Counted from the first letter of the stretch, positions 1 through 8,285 are shown. The stretch: DNA of 64,000 nt from JABISG01 sp963581435 (GCA_963581435.1 CAUZOL010000003.1:1-64000); one strand, 5' to 3'. The notes: generated by a model from the letters alone, not told the origin. Numbers and translations are program-made.

Positions 1-108
1 GGCAGAAATGCGAGCGACGAAATGAAAGACACCATTCGCTCAACGATCAACTTCGCCGACGTCCTGCCAAAATGGAATTACACAATCAAGCCGCAAATCG
101 GACACTAA
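1..108 (+). CDS. C-terminal fragment of an IS transposase (partial, left edge)
   Basis: The first frame of the window is open from the edge to a TAA at 106-108 and encodes a 35-residue tail ending in PKWNYTIKPQIGH. A W-N-Y-T-I/L-x-P tail is, as I remember it, typical of ISAzo13-type ('Rhodopirellula-type') DDE transposases, which are common in planctomycetes. The catalytic part lies outside the window, so the family is inferred from the tail alone. The reading frame stops just before the point where the neighbouring minus-strand nucleotidyltransferase loses its family resemblance. That is what an IS end inserted in a gene would look like. A different DDE transposase family remains possible. 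Confidence 0.45.
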   Translation, partial: GRNASDEMKDTIRSTINFADVLPKWNYTIKPQIGH

Positions 109-126
109 TTTTCCGAACGGTCCTTA
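1..126 (+). mobile_element. Right end of an insertion sequence (rest outside window)
   Basis: A transposase 3' end (1-108) is followed by about 18 bases, CTAATTTTCCGAACGGTCC, after which the sequence becomes recognisable nucleotidyltransferase coding DNA on the opposite strand. I place the IS boundary near 120-128. The partner inverted repeat and target duplication lie to the left of the window, so the boundary is approximate. Confidence 0.4.
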
Positions 127-373
127 ACGCTGGCTTGTCTGCATTTTTGAGCGTCAACTCGAAACCGACCGGGCCGCCCAACGCCGCTTCGGCAGCTTCT
201 CGAAGTGCCAGATGACCCGCATGCAGAGGATCGAACGAACCTGGCAGAATACCCGTCGGAACATCTTGTGACGCAAGCGAAAGTTGCCCATAGGGCTTCA
301 ACCACGCCACACAGTTTTCGACCTGGTGAAGCGCCGCCACAATTTGTGAAATATCGGCGGATTCAGAATTCAT
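86..373 (-). pseudogene. Nucleotidyltransferase-like gene, truncated by the IS
   Basis: The minus-strand frame encodes about 70 family-like residues with the HIGH-type nucleotidyltransferase signature GSFDPLHAGH, then FELTLKNADKPAL, which resembles the FELSxxNVDKPPL stretch of CinA-associated cytidylyl/adenylyltransferase-like proteins. Directly after this the frame reads a short unrelated tail (RTVRKISVRFAA) and stops inside the presumed IS end, so the C-terminal half of the domain is missing. The best start is the ATG at 373 (MNSESADIS); a GTG at 406 is an alternative. It is divergent from a CinA-domain gene, and the two domains are often fused or adjacent in this family (from memory). The product is probably inactive. 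Confidence 0.55.
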
Positions 374-510
374 GTCAGATGTTCCACAAACTGACGGCAA
401 AGACACTCCTCTTAATTATTGAGGCTCAGATCGTTAAAGTCACGCCTCAAAGCCCTCGGGCTGTCGCCCAAGGGATCGAGCGGTTTCTATCGACCATCCG
501 GTGATGCCCC

Positions 511-1053
511 ATGACTACCCCACAACAACTCGATGCCGCCGCCCGCCGATTGGCGAAAGTCCTCAAGCGACGGCAACTACGAATTGTTCTCGCGGAAAGT
601 TGCACGGGCGGTTTGATCTCAGCCGTTTTGGCAAAGATCCCGGGCATCTCCGAGTTTCATTGCGGTTCCGCCGTCGTCTATCGTTTGGGGACCAAACAAG
701 AATGGCTGGGAATATCGGCTGCCGTACTCAAGAAACCGGGTCCGGTCAGCCGTTTGGTGGCCGCCGAAATGGCCGAGCGCATTCTGGAGAGAACCCCCGA
801 AGCGGACATTGCCGCCTCGGTCACCGGGCATCTTGGTCCCGGTGCCCCCAAGCGACAGGACGGCCTGATCTACGTCGGTATTGCACAGCGCACGAACTCC
901 AGTCAGACGATTGCCGCCAAGGTGAAACGTCATTTGCTGCCAGCCGATCATTCGGTCTCGCTGTCACAAATCGACGCCGGCCGGCTGCGTATTGCGAGAC
1001 AGCGCGCAGCCGCTGAGTTTGTCCTGCAGCAGGTTCCTGAATATCTGGACTAA
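511..1053 (+). CDS. pncC: CinA C-terminal domain protein / nicotinamide-nucleotide amidohydrolase
   Basis: The 180-residue protein is a stand-alone CinA C-terminal domain, the form usually called PncC. Members deamidate nicotinamide mononucleotide to nicotinate mononucleotide in pyridine nucleotide recycling, in the cytoplasm. Visible hallmarks are AESCTGG (residues 28-34), a GSAVVYRLGTKQEWLG stretch corresponding to the conserved 'G-G-V-V-Y-x-x-x-x-K' region, and SVTGHLGPGAP where most members have SxTGIAGPGG. The last region is divergent: H replaces the usual I/A, so activity is probable but not certain. Length is normal for the family (about 160-180). The ATG at 511 follows a weak GGTG at 497-500. 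No partner is in operon with it; the truncated nucleotidyltransferase lies divergently upstream. Confidence 0.8.
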   Translation: MTTPQQLDAAARRLAKVLKRRQLRIVLAESCTGGLISAVLAKIPGISEFHCGSAVVYRLGTKQEWLGISAAVLKKPGPVSRLVAAEMAERILERTPEADIAASVTGHLGPGAPKRQDGLIYVGIAQRTNSSQTIAAKVKRHLLPADHSVSLSQIDAGRLRIARQRAAAEFVLQQVPEYLD

Positions 1054-1418
1054 TGACGGCTACACGCATTTTTCCGAGAGTTTTTGCGGAATTACCCGCA
1101 TCACCGCGCAGTGTGACCTATGTTTGATGATAGGAAGCCCTGTGGAATTTCAATGCATGTCGCTCGCCAGTGAGGAGCGGCATTCATTCGGTTCTAACAG
1201 ATTTTCCGGACTGAAATCTCCCTTGCCCCGAGGGACGGTTGAGGGCGACCAGCGTTCGTAGTTGGCACGCCCTGGACCAACTCAACCACCACCGAGCCGA
1301 TACGGGGCGGTTGGACAATTGGGGCAGCCGACTGTCCTTGGCCGTTTGTGGCTTTTTGCGGAGTCGAACCGCGTTGCTGGAGTTCACATCCAACGACATG
1401 GTCTCACTTGGGGGGTGT
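1054..1418. other. Intergenic stretch, no gene supported
   Basis: About 365 bases between the PncC-type gene and a small membrane protein. Short open frames exist on both strands, but none has a convincing start, ribosome binding site or recognisable sequence. I see no tRNA-like cloverleaf or terminator with a T-run. Confidence 0.5.
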
Positions 1419-1565
1419 ATGATGAATAACCTGATGAATGAAACCACGATTTACTTCCTCGAACTCTGGCAAGACGCATCGCTGACCGACTACGCGGGGC
1501 TTGTCCTCACTATTGTCATTCTCGGCTGGTTCGTCAGTCGTTATGGCCGCAAGGTCGGCACATAG
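1419..1565 (+). CDS. Small single-pass membrane protein (48 aa), unknown function
   Basis: A 48-residue frame starts MMNNLMNETTIYFLELW. It contains one hydrophobic segment, YAGLVLTIVILGWFVS (about residues 26-41), followed by a positively charged end (RYGRKVGT), which suggests a single membrane span with a cytoplasmic C-terminus. A G-rich run (1410-1415) precedes the ATG and could act as a weak ribosome binding site; a second ATG is at 1422. The open frame extends upstream to 1239, but that extension has no hydrophobic or conserved character. I do not recognise the family. The membrane span and the next gene, also a small membrane protein, argue mildly that it is real. Confidence 0.4.
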   Translation: MMNNLMNETTIYFLELWQDASLTDYAGLVLTIVILGWFVSRYGRKVGT

Positions 1566-1721
1566 TCGGCCGCTGCCAATCGCAACAAACACACTCCCGT
1601 CGCACATGGACTGCGACTGCGGAACACGGCCCTGCCCGTCATCGCTTGACTGATACCTGAAAATGCGCGTAGTCTGGTGTTCAGGGTTGGTGGCCGAACA
1701 TCGTTACGGTGGGGGTGGGTA

Positions 1722-2003
1722 GTGTCTCTTTTTGCTTTTGGATTTGCACCGGGACCGATTGAACTTCTGATTATCGGGTTGCTGTGTGCGGCCTTCGTGG
1801 GAGTTCCAGTCGTCATTCTCGTTGTGTTTCTCGTCAACCGAAAACGGGGGGCTGGCGGAAGCAACCACTACGGCCGCATTCGTTGTCCGGAGTGCGGCGA
1901 GTCGATTGTGGCCGAGGCAATCAAATGTCGGTTTTGCGGCGCGAGTCTTGGGGATGACGAAGACGGCAAATCCGAAAACTCGTCGCAAGATGAGAGCACC
2001 TGA
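1722..2003 (+). CDS. Small membrane protein with C-terminal zinc ribbon
   Basis: The product has one strong transmembrane segment (about residues 10-37, IELLIIGLLCAAFVGVPVVI). It is followed by a basic linker and a four-cysteine zinc ribbon, C-P-E-C-G then C-R-F-C-G, and an acidic Ser-rich tail. This layout (TM, then cytoplasmic zinc ribbon) is common in small bacterial 'zinc ribbon domain' proteins of unknown function. I chose the GTG at 1722 because it follows a purine-rich run (GGGGGTGGGTA, 1711-1721) and starts close to the hydrophobic segment. The frame is open back to an ATG at 1677, adding an Arg/Trp-rich stretch that looks non-native. The cysteines should bind one zinc; partners are unknown. 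Confidence 0.6.
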   Translation: MSLFAFGFAPGPIELLIIGLLCAAFVGVPVVILVVFLVNRKRGAGGSNHYGRIRCPECGESIVAEAIKCRFCGASLGDDEDGKSENSSQDEST

Positions 2004-2013
2004 CCGGCAACGA

Positions 2014-2037
2014 AGCGGTCAGCATTCAGCGGTCAGC
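2014..2037 (+). repeat. Direct repeat AGCGGTCAGC x2
   Basis: Two identical 10-mers, AGCGGTCAGC at 2014-2023 and 2028-2037, are separated by ATTC just after the zinc-ribbon gene. No function is evident. Confidence 0.5.
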
Positions 2038-2191
2038 GAATTGCATTAATTAGTAGGGAATCCACAGTTGTTTCTGGTGGATAGCTGAAAGCCGACACTT
2101 TGAGTATTATTGGTTGATGGTGGTTGCCCCTGACAACGGGCCAACCGAATTCTCAATTGATGATTCCTCGATACGTATCGGCTTCCCGTCC

Positions 2192-2593
2192 ATGTTTCGC
2201 GTCACACAGCATATCGACTTCTGTTACGGCCACCGTTTGCTTGAATACGCCGGCAAATGCAGACATTTGCACGGTCATAACGGGCGGGCTGTGATTGTGA
2301 TGGAAGGCGCGCAGTTGGGGCCGGGCGACATGCTGGTCGATTTTGCGGAGATCAAGAATTCGCTGCGGACCTGGATCGAGTCGGAACTCGATCATCGCAT
2401 GATCCTCTGCCAGGATGATCCCGCATTGCCAATGATGAAGGAATTGGGCGAACCGATTCATGTCATTGCAGGGAACCCGACCGCCGAAAACATCGCGCGG
2501 CTGATCCACAACTACGCTCACAAGCAGGGTTTTCCCGTTGTCGAAGTCTCTCTGTGGGAAACTTCGAACTCGTTTGCCACCTATCGCGGCTGA
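2192..2593 (+). CDS. queD: 6-carboxytetrahydropterin synthase (QueD/PTPS family)
   Basis: QueD converts dihydroneopterin triphosphate to 6-carboxy-tetrahydropterin, the second step toward 7-deazaguanine (queuosine) precursors, in the cytosol. Counting from the ATG at 2192, the zinc ligands His14 (CYGH), His27 and His29 (HLHGHN) are present. So are the catalytic Cys23 (GKCRH), the later DHRMIL motif and the C-terminal glutamate in VSLWETSNSFATY. The 133 residues fit the family. The open frame begins at 2114, but its first 26 residues precede the normal N-terminal strand, so the internal start is preferred. No other queuosine gene lies in the window. A strong terminator follows immediately, which suggests a single-gene unit or the end of one. 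Confidence 0.9.
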   Translation: MFRVTQHIDFCYGHRLLEYAGKCRHLHGHNGRAVIVMEGAQLGPGDMLVDFAEIKNSLRTWIESELDHRMILCQDDPALPMMKELGEPIHVIAGNPTAENIARLIHNYAHKQGFPVVEVSLWETSNSFATYRG

Positions 2594-2619
2594 CGGAAAA
2601 AAAGACGACAAGAGACACG

Positions 2620-2655
2620 AAAACAGCCCGGTCGTCAGAGACGCCGGGCTGTTTT
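2620..2655 (+). terminator. Rho-independent terminator after queD
   Basis: A perfect 12-bp inverted repeat, AAAACAGCCCGG (2620-2631) and CCGGGCTGTTTT (2644-2655), has a 12-nt loop. The right arm ends in a T-run and the left arm starts with an A-run, so it could work in both directions. It lies 27 bases after the queD stop. Confidence 0.85.
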
Positions 2656-3390
2656 GATTCAGGCGATACGCCGATTCAAAAATCGGCCCTCCGTGGCGCA
2701 GCGACCGCTGAAAATCAATGTCGCGTGCTTCCGTTCAACTTGCAAATGTCGCCACAATTGGCCCGAAGCATCTTGCGAGGATGCCCAACGCGACTCCATC
2801 GCGTTGTTTCAGGCAGTATAAGAATGCCCTCGGGGAAAGCAGGCTAAAGACGGGTGAGATCACACTGTTTGCGATTGGGAACTGATTAGCAGAATATGGG
2901 TCAGGCTGCAATCAGGGGACCTTCCACACTCACTCGTCTCATCTTAGCCAAGCCTCCCGAGGGCAGGCTGGGTATCCTGACAGGCCACTCAATCTGCAGT
3001 GGCCTGCATTGGTCTGTTAACTGGTTGCTCTATCAGCTACAGCGCGGCAACCGCCGCCAAAAGGAGTCTGATAGCTTCAACAACAGCTCACAGTAACGCA
3101 AACGTTGTGCCACATATCGCCGCATCCCAAAAACTTTCAGAGAACACCTCTAGATTCTCAGAATACAGCGATTTGCCAACACTGCAGGTAATTCAGGACG
3201 TTTATGATGAGGGGTGGACGGTGAAATTTCGTCTCTCTTCGGCGCCGAACATTGCGTTTTCGGCGCTGAAATGTTACCAAATGTGTAGGAAAACCTCGTT
3301 TTCTGGGTGATCGGTTGTCGGCGCCGATCACGTAAGTGCCGTAGGCTGTCGGCTTTTGAATTGCGTGTGTCCGGCCAGGGGGAACGACTT
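2656..3390. other. Long non-coding stretch with multiple hairpins
   Basis: No convincing gene lies between the queD terminator and the sigma-54 activator. Four compact hairpins are visible: GCATC/GATGC (2768-2784); CAACGCGA/TCGCGTTG (2786-2806, perfect 8 bp followed by TTTC); AGCCTCCC/GGCAGGCT (2951-2969, one mismatch); and CAGGCCACT/AGTGGCCTG (2981-3006, perfect 9 bp). They could belong to an unassigned structured RNA or to a long leader. I do not recognise 6S, SRP, tmRNA or RNase P hallmarks. The remainder (3010-3390) shows nothing clear. Confidence 0.4.
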
Positions 3391-6300
3391 GTGGAAACGA
3401 AAGGACGCTGGGCACTCACGACCCTTGGCGGGCTGATCATCGCCTATTCGGTCCTGGTGCTGAGTTTCATTTCGACCAGCCCCGACCTCAGGCTTCGCTG
3501 CCTGCTGGTCAACGATCCTCAAGCGGCCTCTGCGCCTCCCGGCGTTCAGATTCGAGCGACTCCGAATCTGGAGCATCAGGGGCTCTATCCGCGGAAGGGC
3601 GATATTCTGGTGCGTGTTGGTGACCAACCGATCCTCAGCTTTCTCGACTTCAGCCGACAGTCGGTCGAATTGTATAACGCCGAAATCGGCCGCGATGCCC
3701 ACCTGCACCCCGGCTCCGACCCTTCGGAATTGGAAGCATATCTGCCCAAGCTGGTCGAGATTGAAGACGGACCGCGGATGGTGCAGGTGGAATACTGGAA
3801 ACCCGATACACAGACCTACGAGACAAGCTGGCTGACAATTCACTCATTGCCGATGAGCGAACTGGCATTGTTGCTCTGCTGGTTCATTTTGCAACTCGGT
3901 ATAGTGACGATTGCCGCCCTTGCATTCTGGCGGCGCCCGTACGACCAGCCAGTGCGACTGTTTTTCGGCATGTCGACCGCTGCGATGGGGGCTTTTGCCG
4001 CAGGACACCACTGGTGGGTTATCGCGGGCAGCCAATGGTTACTCATTCCGTTCGTCACGTGTGCCGTGGTATTGCCGGCTCTAACCCTGCACTTTTTCCT
4101 GGCATTTCCTCGCCCCCGGCTTCCTTTGTCTCGCCTGCCCACAATCACGCTTGGCGGCCTGTATTTGCCGCCGGCGTTGGCAGTTTTGGGACTGCTGTTG
4201 ATTGTCAATTACGCCAACTGGCTGAGCCGCGGAGACACGGCAGGCGATCATATTGGAATTTTGCACCAAGCGCTGGCGCTGTTGCGCACCGGGGTTTGCG
4301 GCTATTTTATCGTCGCAGCGGCACTATTTGGTGCTGCGATCATTGCGTTGGCCTTCAGTTATTCCGCTGCCCGTACTCCCATCGAGCGGAGCCAGCTGCA
4401 GTGGATGCTCTGGGCCGGACTGTCTGCCGTTGTTCCTGTTGGCTATGCCATCTACTTGTCGCGAACCGATGCCGTCAAGTTTGCCCTTGGTGGCGCAACG
4501 GTCCCCATGTTTCTCGCCAGTTTGGCGTTCATGCTGGCCTATTCGGTCGGCATCGTGCGATTCCGGTTGATGCTCCTCGATCAGGTTGTCAGCCGCGGCG
4601 TACTATATTATCTGCTGAGCATTGGGCTGGCCGTCGCTTTCGGCATTGCTGTGGCAGCAGGCAGTCTGCTGCTACACGCGTTGGGGATTTCGGTTTCATC
4701 GACAGAAGTGCTGACGGTCGGCGCCCTGCGGATTCCGCATCAGATCCTGTCGGTCGGCACCCTGCTGATTGTGTCGATCACGCTGCTGCTTTGGTTGCGC
4801 GACCGTTTCCAACGGGTCATCGACCAGCGGTTTTTCCGCGAAAAATATCAACTCGACCGCACGCTGCGGAGAATGAATCGTGCAGTGAGCCAGCTTGCCG
4901 ATCCCGAGTCGCTGAGCGAAATGATGCTCGCCTCGTGCCGCGATGTGCTGCAGGTCGATCGGGCGGCATTGTATTGGCGCGCCGTTCCGCGGGGACCGTT
5001 TCAGCTTGTCGCCGGCGGTGGTGCCGAAAATCTGCCCCTCACACTGATACCGGGCCAGGCTTTTTTAGACGCGCTTGCGGAAGGCGGAAGCCTGCAGCGG
5101 ATTAATACGGGAACGCGTGCCGAGGTCTCTCCGGTGCAAGACGTGCTTCATTCGCTGCACGCCGGACTGGTCCACGGCCTCGATGGCGAAGAAGGAGCAA
5201 TCGCGATTATCGTCTTGGGCGAAAAGGAACACAGAGCACCGTATACTGCCGAAGATCTGACGTTCTTGCACACGCTTGGCCAGATTGCCAATGTGGCATT
5301 CCATAGCGTTCGTGTGCACCAGAATCTGTCGCGGTTGAACGAAGAGTTGCAACAAAAAGTCGAGCGTATCGGCGACCAGCGTCGGCAGATTACGATGCTC
5401 AAGTCCGAACTCTCAGGCGTCAGGCGAATCGAAGCTGCTCCGGCAATCGCGCCCGCGCCTGCCGTCGCCGATGCTGTTTTTCGCCATGACGCAATCAAGG
5501 GCGAAAGCTCCGCCATTCGCGGTGTCCTCAAAACCGTCCGCAAAGTGGCCGTTAGCGAGTCCTCGGTGTTAATTCGCGGAGAAAGCGGCACGGGCAAGGA
5601 ATTGCTGGCGCGAGTGCTGCACGAAAACAGTGCACGCAGAAACGGGCCAATGGTTCCGGTCCACTGTGCGTCCCTGTCTCCAACGCTTCTTGAAAGCGAA
5701 CTGTTCGGGCACGCGAAAGGATCCTTCACCGGTGCGCATCGCGACAAAGTCGGGCGGTTCGAGTCGGCTGATGGCGGCACGCTCTTCCTCGACGAGATCG
5801 GCGACCTCTCGCTGGACACACAAATCAAGCTGCTGCGGGTTCTCCAGGAACGCTGCTTCGAACCAGTGGGAAGTTCGCGGACAATCCACGTCGATGTCCG
5901 TTTGATTACGGCCACGCATCAAAATCTGGAGCAGCTCATCGAACGGGGGCTTTTTCGCGAGGACTTCTATTATCGCATGAATGTCATCAGTCTGACCGTT
6001 CCCGCGCTTCGCGAACGGGTTGATGACGTGTTTGAATTGGCCCTGCATTTCCTCAGGCGAGCGTCCACTCGTGCCGGCAAGCAGATCACACAAATCGACG
6101 ATGCAGCCTTGAAGGCACTCGAGCAGTATCATTGGCCGGGAAACATCCGCGAATTGGAAAACGTCATCGAACGAGCCGTCGTGCTGAGCGAAGAGAATCG
6201 AATCACAATTCGCGACCTGCCGGCAGATGTCACCGCAACCGATCATCGGTCGCTGCTGCGAGCCGATGTGTCGAAACCGTCGCCACCCCGCAACATTGGT

Positions 6301-6465
6301 AGCGACCTGGCAGGTAGCAACCTGACAGGCAGCGACCTGACGGAGCGTGAAATGCTCGAAATGGCGTTGCGACAATGCGGCGGAAATAAGGCGGAAGCAG
6401 CCCGGTTGCTTCAGTTGCCACGTAGTACGTACTACAGCAAGCTGAAGAAGCACGAGATTCGGTAA
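3391..6465 (+). CDS. Membrane-embedded sigma-54-dependent activator (PDZ-like, polytopic, GAF, AAA+, Fis HTH)
   Basis: The product (1024 aa) activates sigma-54 RNA polymerase by ATP hydrolysis. Its N-terminus has one TM segment and then a PDZ-like extracytoplasmic stretch (about 45-165; RKGDILVRVGDQPI). About nine more hydrophobic segments follow up to residue 480. Next come a GAF-like sensor (about 490-645), a coiled coil (LNEELQQKVERIGDQRRQI), and the AAA+ core with Walker A GESGTGKE (about 730), sigma-54 loop GSFTGA (about 777) and Walker B LFLDEIGD (about 798). A Fis-type HTH is at the C-terminus (CGGNKAEAARLLQLPRSTYY). The loop is usually GAFTGA; Ser in second place is a known type of variation. 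I chose GTG 3391 because AGGGGGAA precedes it; the frame is open from GTG 3307. Downstream DUF1501-cluster genes are possible targets (inference). Confidence 0.85.
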   Translation: METKGRWALTTLGGLIIAYSVLVLSFISTSPDLRLRCLLVNDPQAASAPPGVQIRATPNLEHQGLYPRKGDILVRVGDQPILSFLDFSRQSVELYNAEIGRDAHLHPGSDPSELEAYLPKLVEIEDGPRMVQVEYWKPDTQTYETSWLTIHSLPMSELALLLCWFILQLGIVTIAALAFWRRPYDQPVRLFFGMSTAAMGAFAAGHHWWVIAGSQWLLIPFVTCAVVLPALTLHFFLAFPRPRLPLSRLPTITLGGLYLPPALAVLGLLLIVNYANWLSRGDTAGDHIGILHQALALLRTGVCGYFIVAAALFGAAIIALAFSYSAARTPIERSQLQWMLWAGLSAVVPVGYAIYLSRTDAVKFALGGATVPMFLASLAFMLAYSVGIVRFRLMLLDQVVSRGVLYYLLSIGLAVAFGIAVAAGSLLLHALGISVSSTEVLTVGALRIPHQILSVGTLLIVSITLLLWLRDRFQRVIDQRFFREKYQLDRTLRRMNRAVSQLADPESLSEMMLASCRDVLQVDRAALYWRAVPRGPFQLVAGGGAENLPLTLIPGQAFLDALAEGGSLQRINTGTRAEVSPVQDVLHSLHAGLVHGLDGEEGAIAIIVLGEKEHRAPYTAEDLTFLHTLGQIANVAFHSVRVHQNLSRLNEELQQKVERIGDQRRQITMLKSELSGVRRIEAAPAIAPAPAVADAVFRHDAIKGESSAIRGVLKTVRKVAVSESSVLIRGESGTGKELLARVLHENSARRNGPMVPVHCASLSPTLLESELFGHAKGSFTGAHRDKVGRFESADGGTLFLDEIGDLSLDTQIKLLRVLQERCFEPVGSSRTIHVDVRLITATHQNLEQLIERGLFREDFYYRMNVISLTVPALRERVDDVFELALHFLRRASTRAGKQITQIDDAALKALEQYHWPGNIRELENVIERAVVLSEENRITIRDLPADVTATDHRSLLRADVSKPSPPRNIGSDLAGSNLTGSDLTEREMLEMALRQCGGNKAEAARLLQLPRSTYYSKLKKHEIR
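6298..6342 (+). repeat. Three tandem 15-bp repeats in the linker before the HTH
   Basis: Three consecutive 15-mers (6298-6312, 6313-6327, 6328-6342) encode GSDLA-GSNLT-GSDLT, between the AAA+ domain and the Fis helix-turn-helix. The pattern resembles the A(D/N)Lxx spacing of pentapeptide repeats, but three copies are too few to form that fold on their own. Confidence 0.7.
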
Positions 6466-6899
6466 GCGATAATTGTTTGCGTCGCCAGACAGCCGTTTCT
6501 GCCGGCACGAATGTTGCCCGACTGCGGTGGCCCGATGCACACGTGTCGCCCGCTTCATTACGGTAATCGCCATTCGCCATCCTCGTAAAAAAGCAGGCCA
6601 ATCGCTTGACTTTTGGCAAGCTGTCGATTCATATGTAATCATTGATGGGTTGGCGTAAAGGTTCCGATCACACTGACTCGGCTCTTTGGACAAGAGCCGG
6701 CAGATGAACGTCGTGCAAGTGGCCAATCTCACAGCAGACGACCCTCCCCCGAACGAACGCAAGTTCTCCCTCGCCAACAGTGTTCCCACCAACACGATTG
6801 AACGATCAAGCGGCCTCGGTGTTTCCGCAACGTTGTTAAGACGGCTTTAAAACAACAGCACAAATTCCCCTGAATTACATTTGCCAAGGAGTGACTCTA
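6466..6899. other. Intergenic region upstream of the DUF1501 cluster
   Basis: About 430 bases without a supported gene. It contains a sigma-70-like promoter candidate (6606-6634, listed separately) and a hairpin CGGCTCTT/AAGAGCCG at 6679-6699 that lacks a T-run. The rest has no visible structure; short open frames overlap on the minus strand without recognisable sequence. Confidence 0.45.
6606..6634 (+). promoter_or_regulatory. Candidate sigma-70-type promoter for the DUF1501 cluster
   Basis: TTGACT (6606-6611), a 17-bp spacer and TCATAT (6629-6634) match a housekeeping -35/-10 pair reasonably well (5/6 and about 4/6). A transcript from here would have a leader of about 255 nt containing the hairpin at 6679-6699. 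This is pattern matching only; planctomycete promoters are poorly defined. Confidence 0.3.
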
Positions 6900-8198
6900 A
6901 TGGCTTTCCAAGCTTCGCGACGTGATTTTTTGCATGTTGGAGTTGTCGGCGGTCTCGGACTGTCGCTGGCTGATTTCTTCCGAATGGAGCAGGCGCAAGC
7001 CGAGCAGAAGGATTACGTCAGCAAAGAGGGAAAAGCCAAGTCGGTTATCTTCATTTACATGCCCGGCGGCATGTGTCACCAAGAAACGTTCGATCCGAAA
7101 CCGTATGCTCCCATTGAATACCGCGGCCCCATGGGCAGCATTCAAACAAAGGTCGAGGGGACACTGATCAACGAGACCTGGAAGCAGACTGCAACGATCA
7201 CCGACAAGATCGCCATCTGCCGCTCGATGAGTCACGGCGAGGCCGCACACGAACGTGGTACGCACAACATGTTCACGGGATACCGTCCCAGCCCGGCTCT
7301 CACCTTTCCGAGCATGGGTAGTGTGGTGGCCCACGAATTCGGCCCACGCAACAACCTGCCTCCTTACGTTTGCATTCCCAATCAGCCGAACAAGTTCGCC
7401 GGCACCGGTTACCTGAGTTCATCGTATGCCGGCTTCAGCCTGGGCAGCGACCCGGCCAGTGGCAACTTCCAGGTTCGCGACCTGAAACTGCCCGGCGGTG
7501 TTGATGACAAGCGATTCGTCACACGGCGACGAATTCTGGATGCCGTCAACGATCACTTCGTTACCAAGGAAAAGGCCGACTCGCTCGACGCCGTCGATTC
7601 GTTCTACAACCGTGCCTACGCGATGATCAGTTCGCAGAAGGCGCGTGAAGCGTTCGACATCAACAAAGAGTCAGCGAAAACCCGCGACACTTACGGTCGC
7701 AACACGGCCGGTGCCCGATTGCTGCTCGCTCGGCGGCTGGTTGAAGCGGGCGTGCGATTTGTCACGCTGACTTACGGCGGCTGGGATATGCACAGCAACA
7801 TCTCCGGCAGCATCAAGAGTCAGGTGCCCTCGTTCGATCAGGCGTTTGCCTCGCTCATTCGCGATCTGTCCGATCGCAATCTGCTCGACTCCACCATGGT
7901 TTGCATCGCCAGCGAATTTGGCCGCACGCCGAAAATCAACGGCAACGCCGGTCGCGATCACTGGCCGAAGGTGTTCAGCGTCATCATGGCGGGCGGCGGA
8001 ATTAAGCAGGGCATCGTTTACGGATCGTCGAACGCGACCGCCAGCGAGCCAGAGGAAAACGCGCTCAACGTGCAAGACTGGGCGACCACCATCTACGACC
8101 GCATGGGCATTGTGGCCGACAAGGAGCTGATGGCTCCCGGCGACCGCCCCATCGAAATCGTCGATGGCGGAAAAGTCCGCCAAGCATTGCTGGCGTAA
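6900..8198 (+). CDS. DUF1501 family protein with Tat signal
   Basis: DUF1501 proteins are an abundant planctomycete family related to the alkaline phosphatase/sulfatase superfamily, exported by Tat; their substrate is not established. The 432-residue protein begins MAFQASRRDFL, a twin-arginine signal (R7-R8), followed by a hydrophobic GVVGGLGLSLADFF stretch. Family-typical segments are visible: FIYMPGGMCHQETFDPKP near residue 55, a GEAAHERGTHNMFTGY stretch, RFVTLTYGGWDMHSN and SEFGRTPKINGNAGRDHWP. I chose ATG 6900 because AGGAG (6887-6891) stands 8 bases before it; a GTG at 6891 would overlap that site. It starts a run of four co-oriented secreted genes separated by 90-120 bases, likely one operon. 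Confidence 0.9.
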   Translation: MAFQASRRDFLHVGVVGGLGLSLADFFRMEQAQAEQKDYVSKEGKAKSVIFIYMPGGMCHQETFDPKPYAPIEYRGPMGSIQTKVEGTLINETWKQTATITDKIAICRSMSHGEAAHERGTHNMFTGYRPSPALTFPSMGSVVAHEFGPRNNLPPYVCIPNQPNKFAGTGYLSSSYAGFSLGSDPASGNFQVRDLKLPGGVDDKRFVTRRRILDAVNDHFVTKEKADSLDAVDSFYNRAYAMISSQKAREAFDINKESAKTRDTYGRNTAGARLLLARRLVEAGVRFVTLTYGGWDMHSNISGSIKSQVPSFDQAFASLIRDLSDRNLLDSTMVCIASEFGRTPKINGNAGRDHWPKVFSVIMAGGGIKQGIVYGSSNATASEPEENALNVQDWATTIYDRMGIVADKELMAPGDRPIEIVDGGKVRQALLA

Positions 8199-8285
8199 GC
8201 GAGTACGCAACCGTCAACATCACCAACATTCACGGGCCGTGTCGATCAGGCGCGGCCCGCACAATACAGCAATTGGAGATTGACC

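Noticed and set aside
2038..2191. PreQ1 riboswitch upstream of queD
   Set aside because: No C-rich aptamer loop or A-rich tail was found in the leader, and queD itself ends with a plain terminator.
6650..6680. Possible sigma-54 promoter (TTGGCGTAAAGGTTCC) upstream of the DUF1501 gene
   Set aside because: The -12 element lacks the required GC (TTCC instead of TTGC), so the match is too weak to list even though an activator gene is adjacent.
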